Of a stretch of 64,000 nucleotides of DNA, positions 29,301 to 38,304 are shown piece by piece. The stretch is from Anseranas semipalmata (Eukaryota > Chordata > Aves > Anseriformes > Anseranatidae). The notes below the pieces were generated by a model, which had not been told where the DNA came from, did not search any database, and saw only the letters and a list, made by a program, of their open reading frames with translations. Numbering within the stretch: position 1 is the stretch's first letter; each line of letters opens with the position of its first letter. The position numbers and the translations under genes are program-made. The stretch spans positions 597,981 to 661,980 of the forward strand of contig VXAA01002996.1 of assembly GCA_013399115.1 (NCBI GenBank), written 5' to 3'.

Positions 29301-30975
29301 CCCAGCCAGGCCCCACTGGCCTCAGCCCTGCTGGGCCCGCTCGCCAGCCCCACACACTGCTTGTGCAGCCTGGAGAGGACGGAGGAGAGGGTGACCTTGG
29401 GGCCACAGTGCCTGCCCTACCGCCAGGCCGTGGCGTCCCCACCACAGGGCCCAGCCCTGGTGGAAGGACCCAGGCTAGCCCTGATGCGGCCACTGGGGAA
29501 ACTGTCTGTGGTGGGTCCATCTCCGAAATAAATAATGTGCGTGGAGTTGTGCTGTGTGTGTGTGTGCACGTACCCATGCAGGCAGGCACAGTGGAGCTGT
29601 GGCTGGGGAGCCATGAGTCTCTGGGAGCAGGAGGGGTCTGCACTTGCCCACCCTGAGGCACTGGCGCCGCTGCTGCCATCGCAGGCCAGCTGCGGCCTGT
29701 CGCATGGCAAGAGGCGACAGAGTTGTGTAAACCAGCTCTGACCATAGCAGGCACACACAGCTTATGGGGGCCAGCGGAAGCTGAGAAATAACCTTCTTCA
29801 GGAAATACATAAAGCCAACATGCAAAAAGAGCCACGCAGGTGAAAAGGCAAACAAGTTTGATTTGCCACAGGACCAATCCCCTCTCTGGTGGTTAATTTC
29901 CAATCCAGTTCCTAAACCCTGGTATCCCTATATTTAAAATGAAATGACAGCATTCAGCCAAGATACCTTTCAAGTAACAGTCCACAGTTCAATCATTAAT
30001 GTATACCTATTTTTCTCCATCATAAATAGCCATCAATAATGCATGTTGCTGATAAAAGCTTTATTAGTCCTCAACCAATAATGCATATCTATGGCAAACC
30101 TTGGTCTATCATGTGCTCTCCTGGTTTATGTTACCATCTGATGGGGCAGGTGACCTGGGAGGAGAATTACAACAGGGAAAAAACGGTACACAAAACAGTG
30201 AAGAACCAAAAGGAAGTAAGGACTGCTATGAAAGCATCATGAATGCAGGAAAGCTTTATACAAATTTATGCACAAATTCAGTGCTGAAATACAGCCCTGC
30301 TCCAGCCACACTAAAACAATAAATGTTTATTTATGTAAGGCCATAGGAGAGGTCCCAGCTGTGAGCCAAAGCTTACACAGTAAGAGATACAGGCCGTGCC
30401 AAATCAGCTTGTGCTGAACACCTCTGAAACAGATGAATAATGTGACCATAAACAGTAGGAGCTTGGAGAAGTGGAAGGACTGGTGGAAGGCCCCAGAGCA
30501 GATCATGGCCAAGCTAATGATACAAGAAATAGCTTCTTACCTTTCAGGAGCCATGCTTTTCACTGATAAACCTTCCATTAGCACTGTTCGTAGCACTAGA
30601 ACCATACTGTAGTTCTGGGGAAAAAGAATGGTTCACAGAATATACAAACTATCTCAAAACCCCACAGGGAGCGAAAACAATAGGATTTTTTTTTGTATTC
30701 AACTACCTTCTCTATGTACTGTTAATGACTCATGCAGTGGCCTAGACAGAGAGAACAGAAATCAGGAATCAATTTAACCAGTAAACATAAATCTGTCCTA
30801 TCAGAAACATCATCATAATGTCTCACCATGCGGTGAACACATGGCACAGAATCCCAGTGATTTTCCCTACAAACCTCTACCATACTGTCATTTCTTAACA
30901 CAGCAGCAATGGTTGCTTGCAGCATAATGGAGTAGGCTTTTATTCTCCTAAGCATGTGACAAATCAAAACACAAC
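23145..30975 (-). CDS. Unidentified multi-exon gene downstream of SP3, C-terminal part (spliced model of six exons)
   Basis: Six minus-strand exons (30975-30827, 30614-30541, 30423-30377, 30154-30135, 27276-27148, 23303-23145) join in phase into 576 bases: 191 residues and a stop. All internal boundaries obey GT-AG and most are strong (GTGAGA, GTAAGA, GTAAGC donors; pyrimidine-rich acceptors). The product is Leu/Val-rich with helical-looking segments such as LRRIKAYSIMLQATIAAVLR and ELGEHALLLVFSQILLDVL. This suggests an alpha-helical solenoid-type C terminus with no catalytic motif. No signal peptide or zinc finger is seen. I do not recognise the family. The gene lies in tandem behind SP3 and its start is unresolved. 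It could be a real gene, a recently dead one, or in part a chance assembly of open frames. The last two exons and the 30.9/30.6 kb pair are the most secure parts. Confidence 0.5.
23304..27147 (-). other. Proposed intron between exons e and f
   Basis: 3.8 kb of AT-rich sequence with the palindromic repeat cluster at 24.66-24.73 kb and no other exon that I can support. Confidence 0.4.
24659..24727. repeat. Palindromic and tandem repeat cluster with AGATCTATAG core
   Basis: Contains a perfect 16-base palindrome GAGATCTATAGATCTC (24690-24705) and a perfect 17-base direct repeat TTTAGGGAGATCTATAG at 24684-24700 and 24710-24726 (26-base period). A third, diverged copy lies just upstream. Confidence 0.85.
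27148..27276 (-). CDS. Unidentified gene, exon e
   Basis: 129-base exon of 43 codons reading IPTSWNMKILQVLRKTKVVE and ending ELGEHALLLVFSQ. It has the acceptor ttacttcttgttatcttag and donor AGCCAG|GTAAGC. It starts and ends on codon boundaries and both alternative frames are closed. A second possible acceptor 33 bases further in (attttgcag) keeps the same frame. Confidence 0.55.
27277..30134 (-). other. Proposed intron between exons d and e
   Basis: 2.9 kb containing the GC-rich patch at 29.2-29.8 kb. Acceptor-like sites on the minus strand near 28.67 and 28.54 kb are followed by short protein-like frames, but their phases do not fit the chain. Confidence 0.35.
29205..29780. other. Isolated GC-rich patch
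   Basis: About 575 bases of clearly GC-rich sequence in otherwise AT-rich surroundings. Several frames are open at once (213 and 142 codons on the minus strand, 134 and 108 on the plus), which is what high GC content produces by itself. An AATAAA at 29527-29532 (plus strand) is followed by a TGTGTGTGTGTG run, the arrangement of a poly(A) site. No protein family is recognised in any frame. It lies in the proposed intron between exons d and e of the unidentified gene. Confidence 0.6.
30135..30154 (-). CDS. Unidentified gene, 20-base microexon d (tentative)
   Basis: Placed because an exceptionally pyrimidine-rich acceptor (gtaattctcctcccag) is followed after 20 bases by ATG|GTAACA. The length is exactly what converts the one-base carry of exon c to the codon boundary required by exon e, reading C-HLPHQM. 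Microexons of this size exist in vertebrates, but the support is only splice-site strength and phase. Confidence 0.28.
30377..30423 (-). CDS. Unidentified gene, exon c (probable)
   Basis: 47-base exon with the acceptor ttattcatctgtttcag and donor CTGT|GTAAGC. With the two bases carried from exon b it reads RGVQHKLIWHGLYLLL and leaves one base. The intron to exon b is only 117 bases. A competing donor two bases earlier (ACT|GTGTAA) is weaker and does not fit the following phases. Confidence 0.4.
30541..30614 (-). CDS. Unidentified gene, exon b
   Basis: 74-base exon with the acceptor ttctttttccccag and donor GAAAG|GTAAGA, both strong. It reads NYSMVLVLRTVLMEGLSV from a codon boundary and leaves two bases (AG). 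The other frames contain stops. The intron to exon a is 212 bases. Confidence 0.5.
30827..30975 (-). CDS. Unidentified gene, exon a
   Basis: 149-base exon with the acceptor tttttttctccatcag and donor GCATG|GTGAGA. It needs one base from a preceding exon, then reads 49 codons (CVLICHMLRRIKAYSIMLQA onward) ending at a codon boundary with CVHRM. The other two frames are closed by early stops. It joins exon b in phase. The preceding exon is not resolved. Confidence 0.5.
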
Positions 30976-32104
30976 CTGATGGAGAAAAAAATTCCAGTTA
31001 GGAGACATCTGTAAAGAAGCACACTATTTTTTTTTCCTGTGGATTATGAATAAAATTGTATGAATACCTTGCATAGGGAAGTAAATTTTACAGAAACAGA
31101 AAGAAGAACTTAAGAATGTGGGTGGGTAGGTGGCCCAGCATGTCTGACTCCTTTGGATAACAGAAGATTTCAATATTTTGTCCATGACCAGGTCAACCAT
31201 CTAGCTGAGTGTTCTTTTCTTCTCATGGGCCAGACATCCTTACTTGAAAGACCTTTCCTGAGAAAGGTGTTGGATTATACAATGCCACTCATCAAACTAA
31301 TCATTTGTGGTAGAATATTGCTTGCTACAGTGATCTAGCAGCGTATAATCATTGCAAAGCTATTGTTATTCAAGTAGTTTTGTGAAAAATACAAATACAT
31401 TTTAAGATATATAGAGAAGCAAATCTTATTCTATCTGTAGACATGCCACTAGCATGTCCAGGATTTAAGCTGTTGGTCCTTTCAGAGGGAACAGGAAAGC
31501 TGTAACACTGAGTCTTGCTTTGGAACCTTGTCTTGGTGGTGTCCATCTCATGTTGAGTTCAAACTCTATGCAAGCGGGCTTTCAACTAAAGAGAAAGCAT
31601 AGCAAGGGATGGAAGGCTATTTCCTTGCAGATAACTTTCAGAATATTGTTCCACCAATTTAGTAACGACAGGACTTGAGAATGCATACCAGCTTGCCCCA
31701 ACAGGCTCAGTCAAGTGTCAAGAGGCAAAAGTGAGCTCTTGAGTTACAGAGACTCTCTGGTTTGAGTCAGAAATGTCTTTTCTGACTTTCAAGATGAAAG
31801 AAGTAAAAATATGTAGAATCCCTTGCATAAAATGTATCCTTTTGATATGAGCTTTCAGAAACTATAGCACAGAACAACTTGATGCAAACCAGCAGTATCC
31901 ACTGGTGTGCAAAGTGGATGCAATTCCTATCTAATAGAAATGCTGAGGGAAGTACAGGGTCTGTCTCTGACATGTTCAGAGAAGAATGCTGTGTATTAAT
32001 ACTTTGCAAATTTTGTGTTTTCATTAATTTCAAAACATGCAAACCTTGAACTTTCTTTGTATGGGCAATTTCAGGTCCCAGTGACCAACTAACTACAGGA
32101 TTTA

Positions 32105-32209
32105 GTATACATAGTTTGTAGCTAGGTATGACTGTGACAGATAGTGGAGATTTACCACCCAAGTGAACAGTGAAGCATAGGTTTTCACTGGCAGGAACAT
32201 TTCTGGCTT
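32105..32209 (-). CDS. Possible upstream exon of the unidentified gene (weak, end uncertain)
   Basis: The good acceptor ttttttgttttcacccag is followed from a codon boundary by KPEMFLPVKTYASLFTWVV, open for 35 codons to a TAA near 32105. A GTG|GTAAAT donor lies 18 codons in. A 177-codon open frame in another phase covers the same bases, so the choice of frame is uncertain. Confidence 0.22.
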
Positions 32210-32731
32210 CTGGGTGAAAACAAAAAATCTTCAAGTAACATATTACCTCCCCACACACATATATACATACATAAATGTATGTAAATCTTACGTACAACAC
32301 ATTATATCATGTATTTTGCACCTTAAGGATAAATTATGTACACATTATATAAATTGTTATTTTCCAAGCAGAAAGGCTGAGACACTGTGCAAAAAGATCA
32401 TGCAGCACAGTTCTAAGCAATGGGACAACTTAAATTTTTGGACTGAAAAAAAAAAAAAAGGAAAGAAAAGACCTTGCCTTTTTCCTTTTTTCTTTTTTTT
32501 CCTCTGGCCTCTTGGACATGTCAGGAATTGGAAAGGACCAATATATCTGGACTAGGGAGGCGGAAGGCTCCCACAGACCACTGTTTCACTGTCAGGAAGG
32601 TGTGGTCACAAATTTTTGTGATTAATTACTGATCCCATTTGGAGCAATTCTTGAAACTGCATAAAGCACCTACACATCTGACTAAGATTCTAGTAGACAT
32701 CCTACAGACATGGATTATAGGAAAGATGTAC

Positions 32732-32877
32732 CAGAATATACTGAAGTAGTAATGAACAGTAATTCTGGAGCATCAAATGGAGGTAGTCTTTTTGTAGAAA
32801 ATATAATTTGCCAGATAAGATCTGAGTCAGCCACATCAGCCTCTTCTGCCCTGTTCTACAGTGCACACTCTGCACTT
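32732..32877 (-). CDS. Possible upstream exon of the unidentified gene (weak)
   Basis: After the acceptor tttacaatcaccaccag a frame of 48 codons reads GQKRLMWLTQILSGKLYFLQ and on to LLLQYIL, ending at CTG|GTACAT. Its exit phase matches the possible exon at 32.2 kb. The donor is only fair and the linkage to exon a is unresolved. Confidence 0.25.
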
Positions 32878-35198
32878 CTGGTGGTGATTGTAAAAAGCTG
32901 GAGGAAAGACAGCCACACGCTCGTTAGTTCTTAAAGAAACTAAGAACCATTTGACAGGTAACTATTAGGTCCATTCCCTCATTCCCTGACACCCTGAGCA
33001 ACTTGTTAGAGAACATATCAGAGCTTTCCTGAAGCCATTGGGAAGGCTTATCTTACTGATTCCAGAATCTCAAAATACCTCAAACCAAAGCCTGATATTT
33101 CTTGTTCAGACAAGCTGAAAGAGCTCTGCAGAGTCCCTTCCCAGAGGAAAATCTGCATCTCGAAACCAGAAGTCTTGCTCTTCACAAGTGTTTCTGTGAT
33201 TATATCATTCTCCTTACAATCATGTTGCCCCTTGGCTTGTTAAGTAGCAATGATTAAAACCTCTTCTTCTCTGCAAGAACTGGTACTAGTTCGTAACTTG
33301 CAAGGATCAAACCATTAGTTCGCTCAGGAATGAGCCCAGGAATTTAGATTACAGCAAACGTACATCCAGGCCTTGTACTTATTGAAAATAAGTACCCTGA
33401 GTGTTGAAATTGAAAACATGGTCCTCTCAAGCTCATGCTCCCTTGCAGAACCAGTTTTAAGGTCTTAATTAGTGATTACATCAAGCTGCAAGAGAGACAA
33501 ATCATCCAATGATCTAAAGGCTACCATACCAAGAACCAATACAAGTGAGGAAGCCTCATATGAAAATAAGTATGTAAAATGGTACAGATTGCATGAATAA
33601 GAAGCAAGAAAACACACCAAGCAAGCATCATCAGGAACTCATGAAGAACTGTGATTCACAGATAAGCTCAGAAAGCCTTCTATAGAGTGCACAATTTTGT
33701 CTTCCTATCATGAGTTGCTAGTGCAAACACAGAAGAAAGCCACGAGGTAGCAACAATCCTAGAACATACCAGAAATTTTATACCGAGGCTGGCAAACCTT
33801 TGTGGTAGGGGTGAGCAAAGATCTTTCAAAAATCATTACCATGCAACATGTGAATACACGCAGCAGTATTCTCAAATACAAACACTATGGCTGTGAGCCA
33901 TTAGACAGACGGCCCTTACAGTGTAGGCTTTCCATCAGACTCTTACCTACACACTTCCAGAGTTACTTTCTTCCAAAACTTACACCTTCTGAGACTTCCT
34001 AACAAAATATCCTTTAAAAATTGTGCCATCAAAATATCAATAAAACCAACCAATTGATGTACTGAACATAAAAGTTCTGAGAAATTAAACAACCTTGTTT
34101 TCAGCAATGAGGCATCAAAACCCTTGCCCCGAAACACTTCAATCCACAGACGCACATCAGTGAAAGTGTCGTTCCATAAAACCTTTGTATTGAAGAGCAG
34201 TTTCATTAAGAAATTAACCCTCTTCCCTTCCTCTTAAATTAGGCACTAACACAGGCACAACTAAAGGGAGAGATGAGAAACAGAACACAAGTATTAGAAA
34301 TGCAAGTAAATCACACTAAAATGCTCTGCGAACTAAAAGAGCTAATGGAAACCAAGCCTATTCACCTGCCTAAAGGTGGTGGATTCAGTGTATGTTAAAA
34401 TATTGACAGCATCCACGGAATGGTGCAAGTTTAAGCAGAACTTTCTCTTCTCCTAAGCTGCTGCTCTTGTGCCTTCCCAACTGATTGCACTCTCTTTTAT
34501 TAAATAGAAGATTAAACTGGTGGTGAATTAACTCCCTTTTCCTCGTACCTGTCAATTCCTGTTTCTCTGAATCTCAGAAGATTTGCATTAATTTTTTCTT
34601 CCATTTAACTGCAAATGCAGAAAATCTTTTAATGACTTCTTCCAGTTCTCTCTCTTCTAAGCTGAGCTCTACCTGGTTTATCTTAAATTATCCTGGTCTG
34701 TCCTCTGACAGTTTGATACTCCAAGACTTTAGACTTCCTTTTATCACAAACACAAGCTTTTCACTTTCATTCTAGCACCAAATGCAGCCATTAGGCTTTT
34801 TAAACTCACAGTTCTCACTGGTCCTTCTTACTCCATCTAAAATTTTCACCTCAATCTTCTAGCCACATTTTCTAAGCTCAGTTTTTCTCCCCTTGTACTT
34901 ACTATTTCTTCCTATGCTTTAAACAAAAGGCCATTATAATTTTTAGACACAGTTCACTATCAAGTCTGTGTGTATTGTGGCACGTAAGTGTCAGGGGCTT
35001 TAAATGCAACTTTATTCTCATATTCAATAGGATAGGGCCTATGTTTTCTTCATGCTGTACTCAGCATAACGTTAGAAAGGTTACTACAGCACCTCCACAG
35101 TATAGTACGTGCATGCCTGTGCATATAGAGATTTTTTGGGGAGGGAGAAGGAGGTGGTATCTCCATGTCCACACCCATGAGGAAAGGAAACACCATTT

Positions 35199-35226
35199 CT
35201 ATTTCCCACCATCTATTTCCCACCAT
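35199..35226. repeat. Perfect 14-base tandem duplication
   Basis: CTATTTCCCACCAT twice in direct succession, about 110 bases beyond the proposed SP3 poly(A) signal. Confidence 0.85.
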
Positions 35227-35337
35227 CTGAAGAAAAATAAGAAAACATCTCAGGCAATTAAGATACATTATGAAAGTACACGTTATTAGTTAACAAGAAG
35301 TACAGTAAACTCGAGTCAAAAGAAAAAAAAATAGTGT

Positions 35338-35343
35338 TTTATT
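35338..35343 (-). terminator. SP3: Candidate distal poly(A) signal of SP3
   Basis: Canonical AATAAA on the minus strand (GTTAATAAAACAC). A T-rich stretch lies 10-30 bases downstream, which would serve as the U-rich element of a cleavage and polyadenylation site. Confidence 0.5.
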
Positions 35344-36008
35344 AACTACCACACTGTTATAATACACTTTAAACGTACAATAAGGTAGCCTTTAAATTTG
35401 AGGTGGTTTTTAAGAATAACAAATGAACAGATTTCCAAATGTTTGTAAATAGGTGAACTGCAGTAATTATTGTTGTACATTTTTGGAAAATGGTATAGCA
35501 CTTACAGACTGGCTATATAACTTCATTTTGTACATTTTTTCTATAATTGAAAATATAAACAGTAATTAAAAAATAAAAAGAAAATTCAGCATAATAAAAA
35601 ACATATATGTTTATCAGTTAAATGTACTGGATACATACAATTTTTAAGGGAAGAAGCAAAAAAGGAAAGATGGCTGATATTTAAATGCAGATTGACTAAC
35701 CAAAAACTAAACAACAAACAAATAAAAACCTCATAAAACCCCTAGTTCACTATGCCTATATCCATATGTTTGGGAGTACTGTCAATATGGAAGTGATTTT
35801 TCTGTTGTATTTGCATATGTTATATTTTACTGGTAATTTACATGATGGCTTTTAAGGCCCTGGCAGACAGATGTTTTTGGAAAAAGATTTGATAAAAATC
35901 ACTGCTGCGACGCAATACACCTTATTTTTGGTCCTCCAATGTTCAAGAGAAGGGATATACTTCACTATAACATTTGCCTTACCACCCAAATGCCTCAACC
36001 TATACATA

Positions 36009-36027
36009 TTTATTTTTTATTTTTATT
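36009..36027 (-). terminator. SP3: Cluster of candidate proximal poly(A) signals of SP3
   Basis: Three AATAAA hexamers occur on the minus strand (36014-36009, 36021-36016, 36027-36022) in an A-rich run about 760 bases after the stop. They could produce a shorter 3'UTR, but the low-complexity context means they could also be fortuitous. Confidence 0.3.
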
Positions 36028-36783
36028 TTTTTAACATTTTAAGTTTTTTAAACATTGGTTATATTGCCCACCTTGGTTATTGAAAGAATATTAACAAGAC
36101 ATCATTTTGGCAAATTAAATCTTAAACATGGCTTTTCAATAGGATTTAAAAGGTGACTATCCCTAGAGTTCCATGTTAAAATGTAGTTTTCAAAATCTTA
36201 CAAGAGTAATGCTTAAAATATTGTACATAGTTAACCTAATTAAAATAATTAGCTTCAAAATGACAAGTTGATGAGCTAAGTAAAGCCTACACTATGTAAC
36301 ATTTGCTTGGAAACTTGATTTGTCAGTTATGCATAATAAAAATTCCAGTCATCAAGAAAATTACAAAATTTCTTTTATCATAACATGATTTCTTTTCACC
36401 CATCAACTTCTTTTATCTTACAATAGATAAATACCAACATGTTCTCATTTTTTTTTTTTTTTACACTAAACCACACAGGATTGATGCATTTGGTTAGACT
36501 ACCATTTCCATCGTTAAATTCTTTTTTTTTTTTTTAATATAACTTGGTAAAATTTCATCTCTTCTAGATTCCAAAAGTACCTACAAAACCCATGCAATTT
36601 TACCATTTTAATATACTATGGAATATCATACAAAGTAAGGCATTTCAGTGTCATGTATAACCAAGTTACTGTCAATCCAAAAATTTTTGCACATCAATAA
36701 AAAGATATCTAAGAACTTAGGAACAATATTCTTCTCACTACTGTATAAAAATAACCACAATTAATAGGTATCTTGTGTAATAT

Positions 36784-37100
36784 TTACTCCATTGTCTCGT
36801 TTCCCGAAACTGTGACAAGCTGTAAAGGTATTTCAGTGTTGGTAAGAATATCTTGATTGCTGGTGCCAGATGTATTAACAGTTCCTATTCCTGAAACAGA
36901 ACCTTGTTGAATATTTGCAAGGATAAGTGTTGTTCCTCCTGCAGTAATCAAAGTATCATCAGGTGTTGCTTCTACTGATGCCAGCACTGTACTGCTGGAG
37001 TGAATACCTTTTTTATTCTGATGTGTTTTAATGTGTTTGGCAAGGTGGTCACTTCTCATAAAGCGTTTTGAACATTCTGGACAGACAAATTTCTTCTCAC
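36784..37100 (-). CDS. SP3: SP3 last coding exon: zinc finger 3 and C terminus
   Basis: This 317-base exon opens with GT GAG AAG after the acceptor cttatgtgacag and completes the TGEKKF linker. It encodes finger 3 (C-x2-C-x12-H-x3-H, helix RSDHLAKH, contacts Arg-His-Lys), then a Ser/Thr-rich tail with [14 protein letters not shown] and the terminal residues TVSGNETME before TAA. The tail, including the final four residues, is that of SP3 and distinguishes it from SP1 and SP4. The four exons together sum to 2070 bases, or 689 residues plus stop, with no frameshift or internal stop. The gene therefore looks functional. Confidence 0.97.
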
Positions 37101-38107
37101 CTGTCACATAAGATAAGAAAAAAATTGTTTTCAAGAACGTTAAAAAAAATCACATGTACACCAAAAACGGAGATCTTACTGCTTCTAAGAGTCAGACTTC
37201 TAACAAGATCTTAAGAAAAACGCTATTCAAGATTATAAACTTAAATTGTGATTTAAATTTCTAGACATTCATACAAATCCTTTAGAAGAACTGAACTTAG
37301 GGAGATCTTTCAGACAAACTGAAGTCTAATATCCTCAGCTGCAATTATTACCAATAAGGAACTTTTAAGAGGAGAACAAACCCTGCAGAATTATGGACAA
37401 TGAAGATAATATGAACTCCTGCAGAATCCCACTTGAGAATGGTCTAATTTTAAAGGTAAGCATCTTGTAGTCTGAACATTCTAGAATGTAATTATGGCTC
37501 CTGTTTGTAGGAAAATAGGTAATACAGACAATAGATTGGAAACACACCTCTCCTTAAAAAGGTGGAAGAGATAAACTAATTTCTATTCCTTGTATTAGGC
37601 AAAAGGAAAAATGTAAATGTTGGGTCCCTGTATCTCTAACAGGTGGTCTAACCCTGAAACTAGAAGATGTAGAATGATGCACCATCACATGCTCTTCCTT
37701 GATTTTGTGAATGACATCTACTCCCTTGGACATCTAGCCCTCCATTTTTCTTTTTTCTTTTTTGCTTTTTCAAAAAGGGAGAAAATTATTAAAGTTAAGC
37801 TGGAACAACTGTTCTAATCTGGTTCAAACAAATGAAACTCATCGCTGAACCCGAATCAAAGTATTCTGATTAAGCTAATTTAAATATTAACTTTAATATC
37901 AGTTCTCAATCAAAAAGGTTGCATTTTTTCCTCCTTAGAGCTACTAAAGAAACCAAAACATACACATAGCTCTAAATATTAGCCAATTTTAGAAACATCA
38001 TACTACATTAAAATCAATCCAATACAAAGATGTTTTCCTCTCTATTCATCCAAGCTCTCCCCATAACACTCCTTTAGTAAAAGGCACCAGAATCAAAGAT
38101 CAAAAAC
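37101..38107 (-). other. SP3: SP3 intron between fingers 2 and 3
   Basis: 1007-base intron with the donor GTTTTT and acceptor gtgacag on the minus strand. I see no coding, RNA or repeat feature in it. Confidence 0.85.
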
Positions 38108-38304
38108 CTGTGTGCGTTCTTCGGTGTCGCTGAAGCTCATCGCTGCGAGTGAACCTTTTGCCACAGAACATCCAAGTACAAACAAATGGACGCTCTCCAG
38201 AATGCCAGCGGAGATGAGCTCTCAAATGTGAAGTCTTCCCATACACTTTGCCACACCCTGGTATGTGACAAATGTGTTGCTTCTTTTTTCCCAAGTTGGA
38301 GCCT
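38108..38304 (-). CDS. SP3: SP3 exon: C2H2 zinc fingers 1 and 2
   Basis: This 197-base exon carries the first two of the three DNA-binding fingers. Finger 1 is C-x4-C-x12-H-x3-H with helix KTSHLRAH. Finger 2 has the same spacing with helix RSDELQRH. The base-contacting residues Lys-His-Ala and Arg-Glu-Arg expected of Sp factors are all present, so GC-box recognition should be intact. The acceptor is cttttgtttaacag and the donor CACACAG|GTTTTT. The final G begins the Gly of the TGEKKF linker completed by the next exon. The basic stretch GKKKQH lies just before finger 1. Confidence 0.97.

Larger units (their letters stand above)
30976..35324 (-). other. Region upstream of exon a, where the 5' exons of the unidentified gene should lie
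   Basis: 4.3 kb between the SP3 poly(A) site and exon a. It has two weak exon candidates (32.9 and 32.2 kb) and other protein-like minus-strand frames near 34.2 and 31.7 kb that could not be linked in phase. No promoter or CpG island is visible. Confidence 0.4.
35325..36783 (-). other. SP3: SP3 3' untranslated region
   Basis: AT-rich sequence of about 1.46 kb follows the SP3 stop on the minus strand and holds no convincing coding frame. The proposed end is set by an AATAAA (minus) at 35343-35338, followed in the transcript direction by a T-rich stretch at 35331-35310, as expected for a cleavage site. The length is reasonable for this gene, but the true end was not observed and several upstream signals could give shorter forms. 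Confidence 0.6.

Noticed and set aside
29236..29877. 213-codon minus-strand frame in the GC-rich patch
   Set aside because: Several frames are open at once because of GC content; the translation is Pro/Ala/Gly-rich without any recognisable motif.
31767..32300. 177-codon minus-strand frame
   Set aside because: It begins upstream of a good splice acceptor and includes intron-like sequence. A different frame after that acceptor reads better, so the long frame itself is not called a gene.
34340..34700. Minus-strand frames resembling a charged coiled segment (ELEEVIKRFSAFAVKW)
   Set aside because: Purine-rich sequence with stops and a required frameshift; the acceptors are poor, so chance is more likely.
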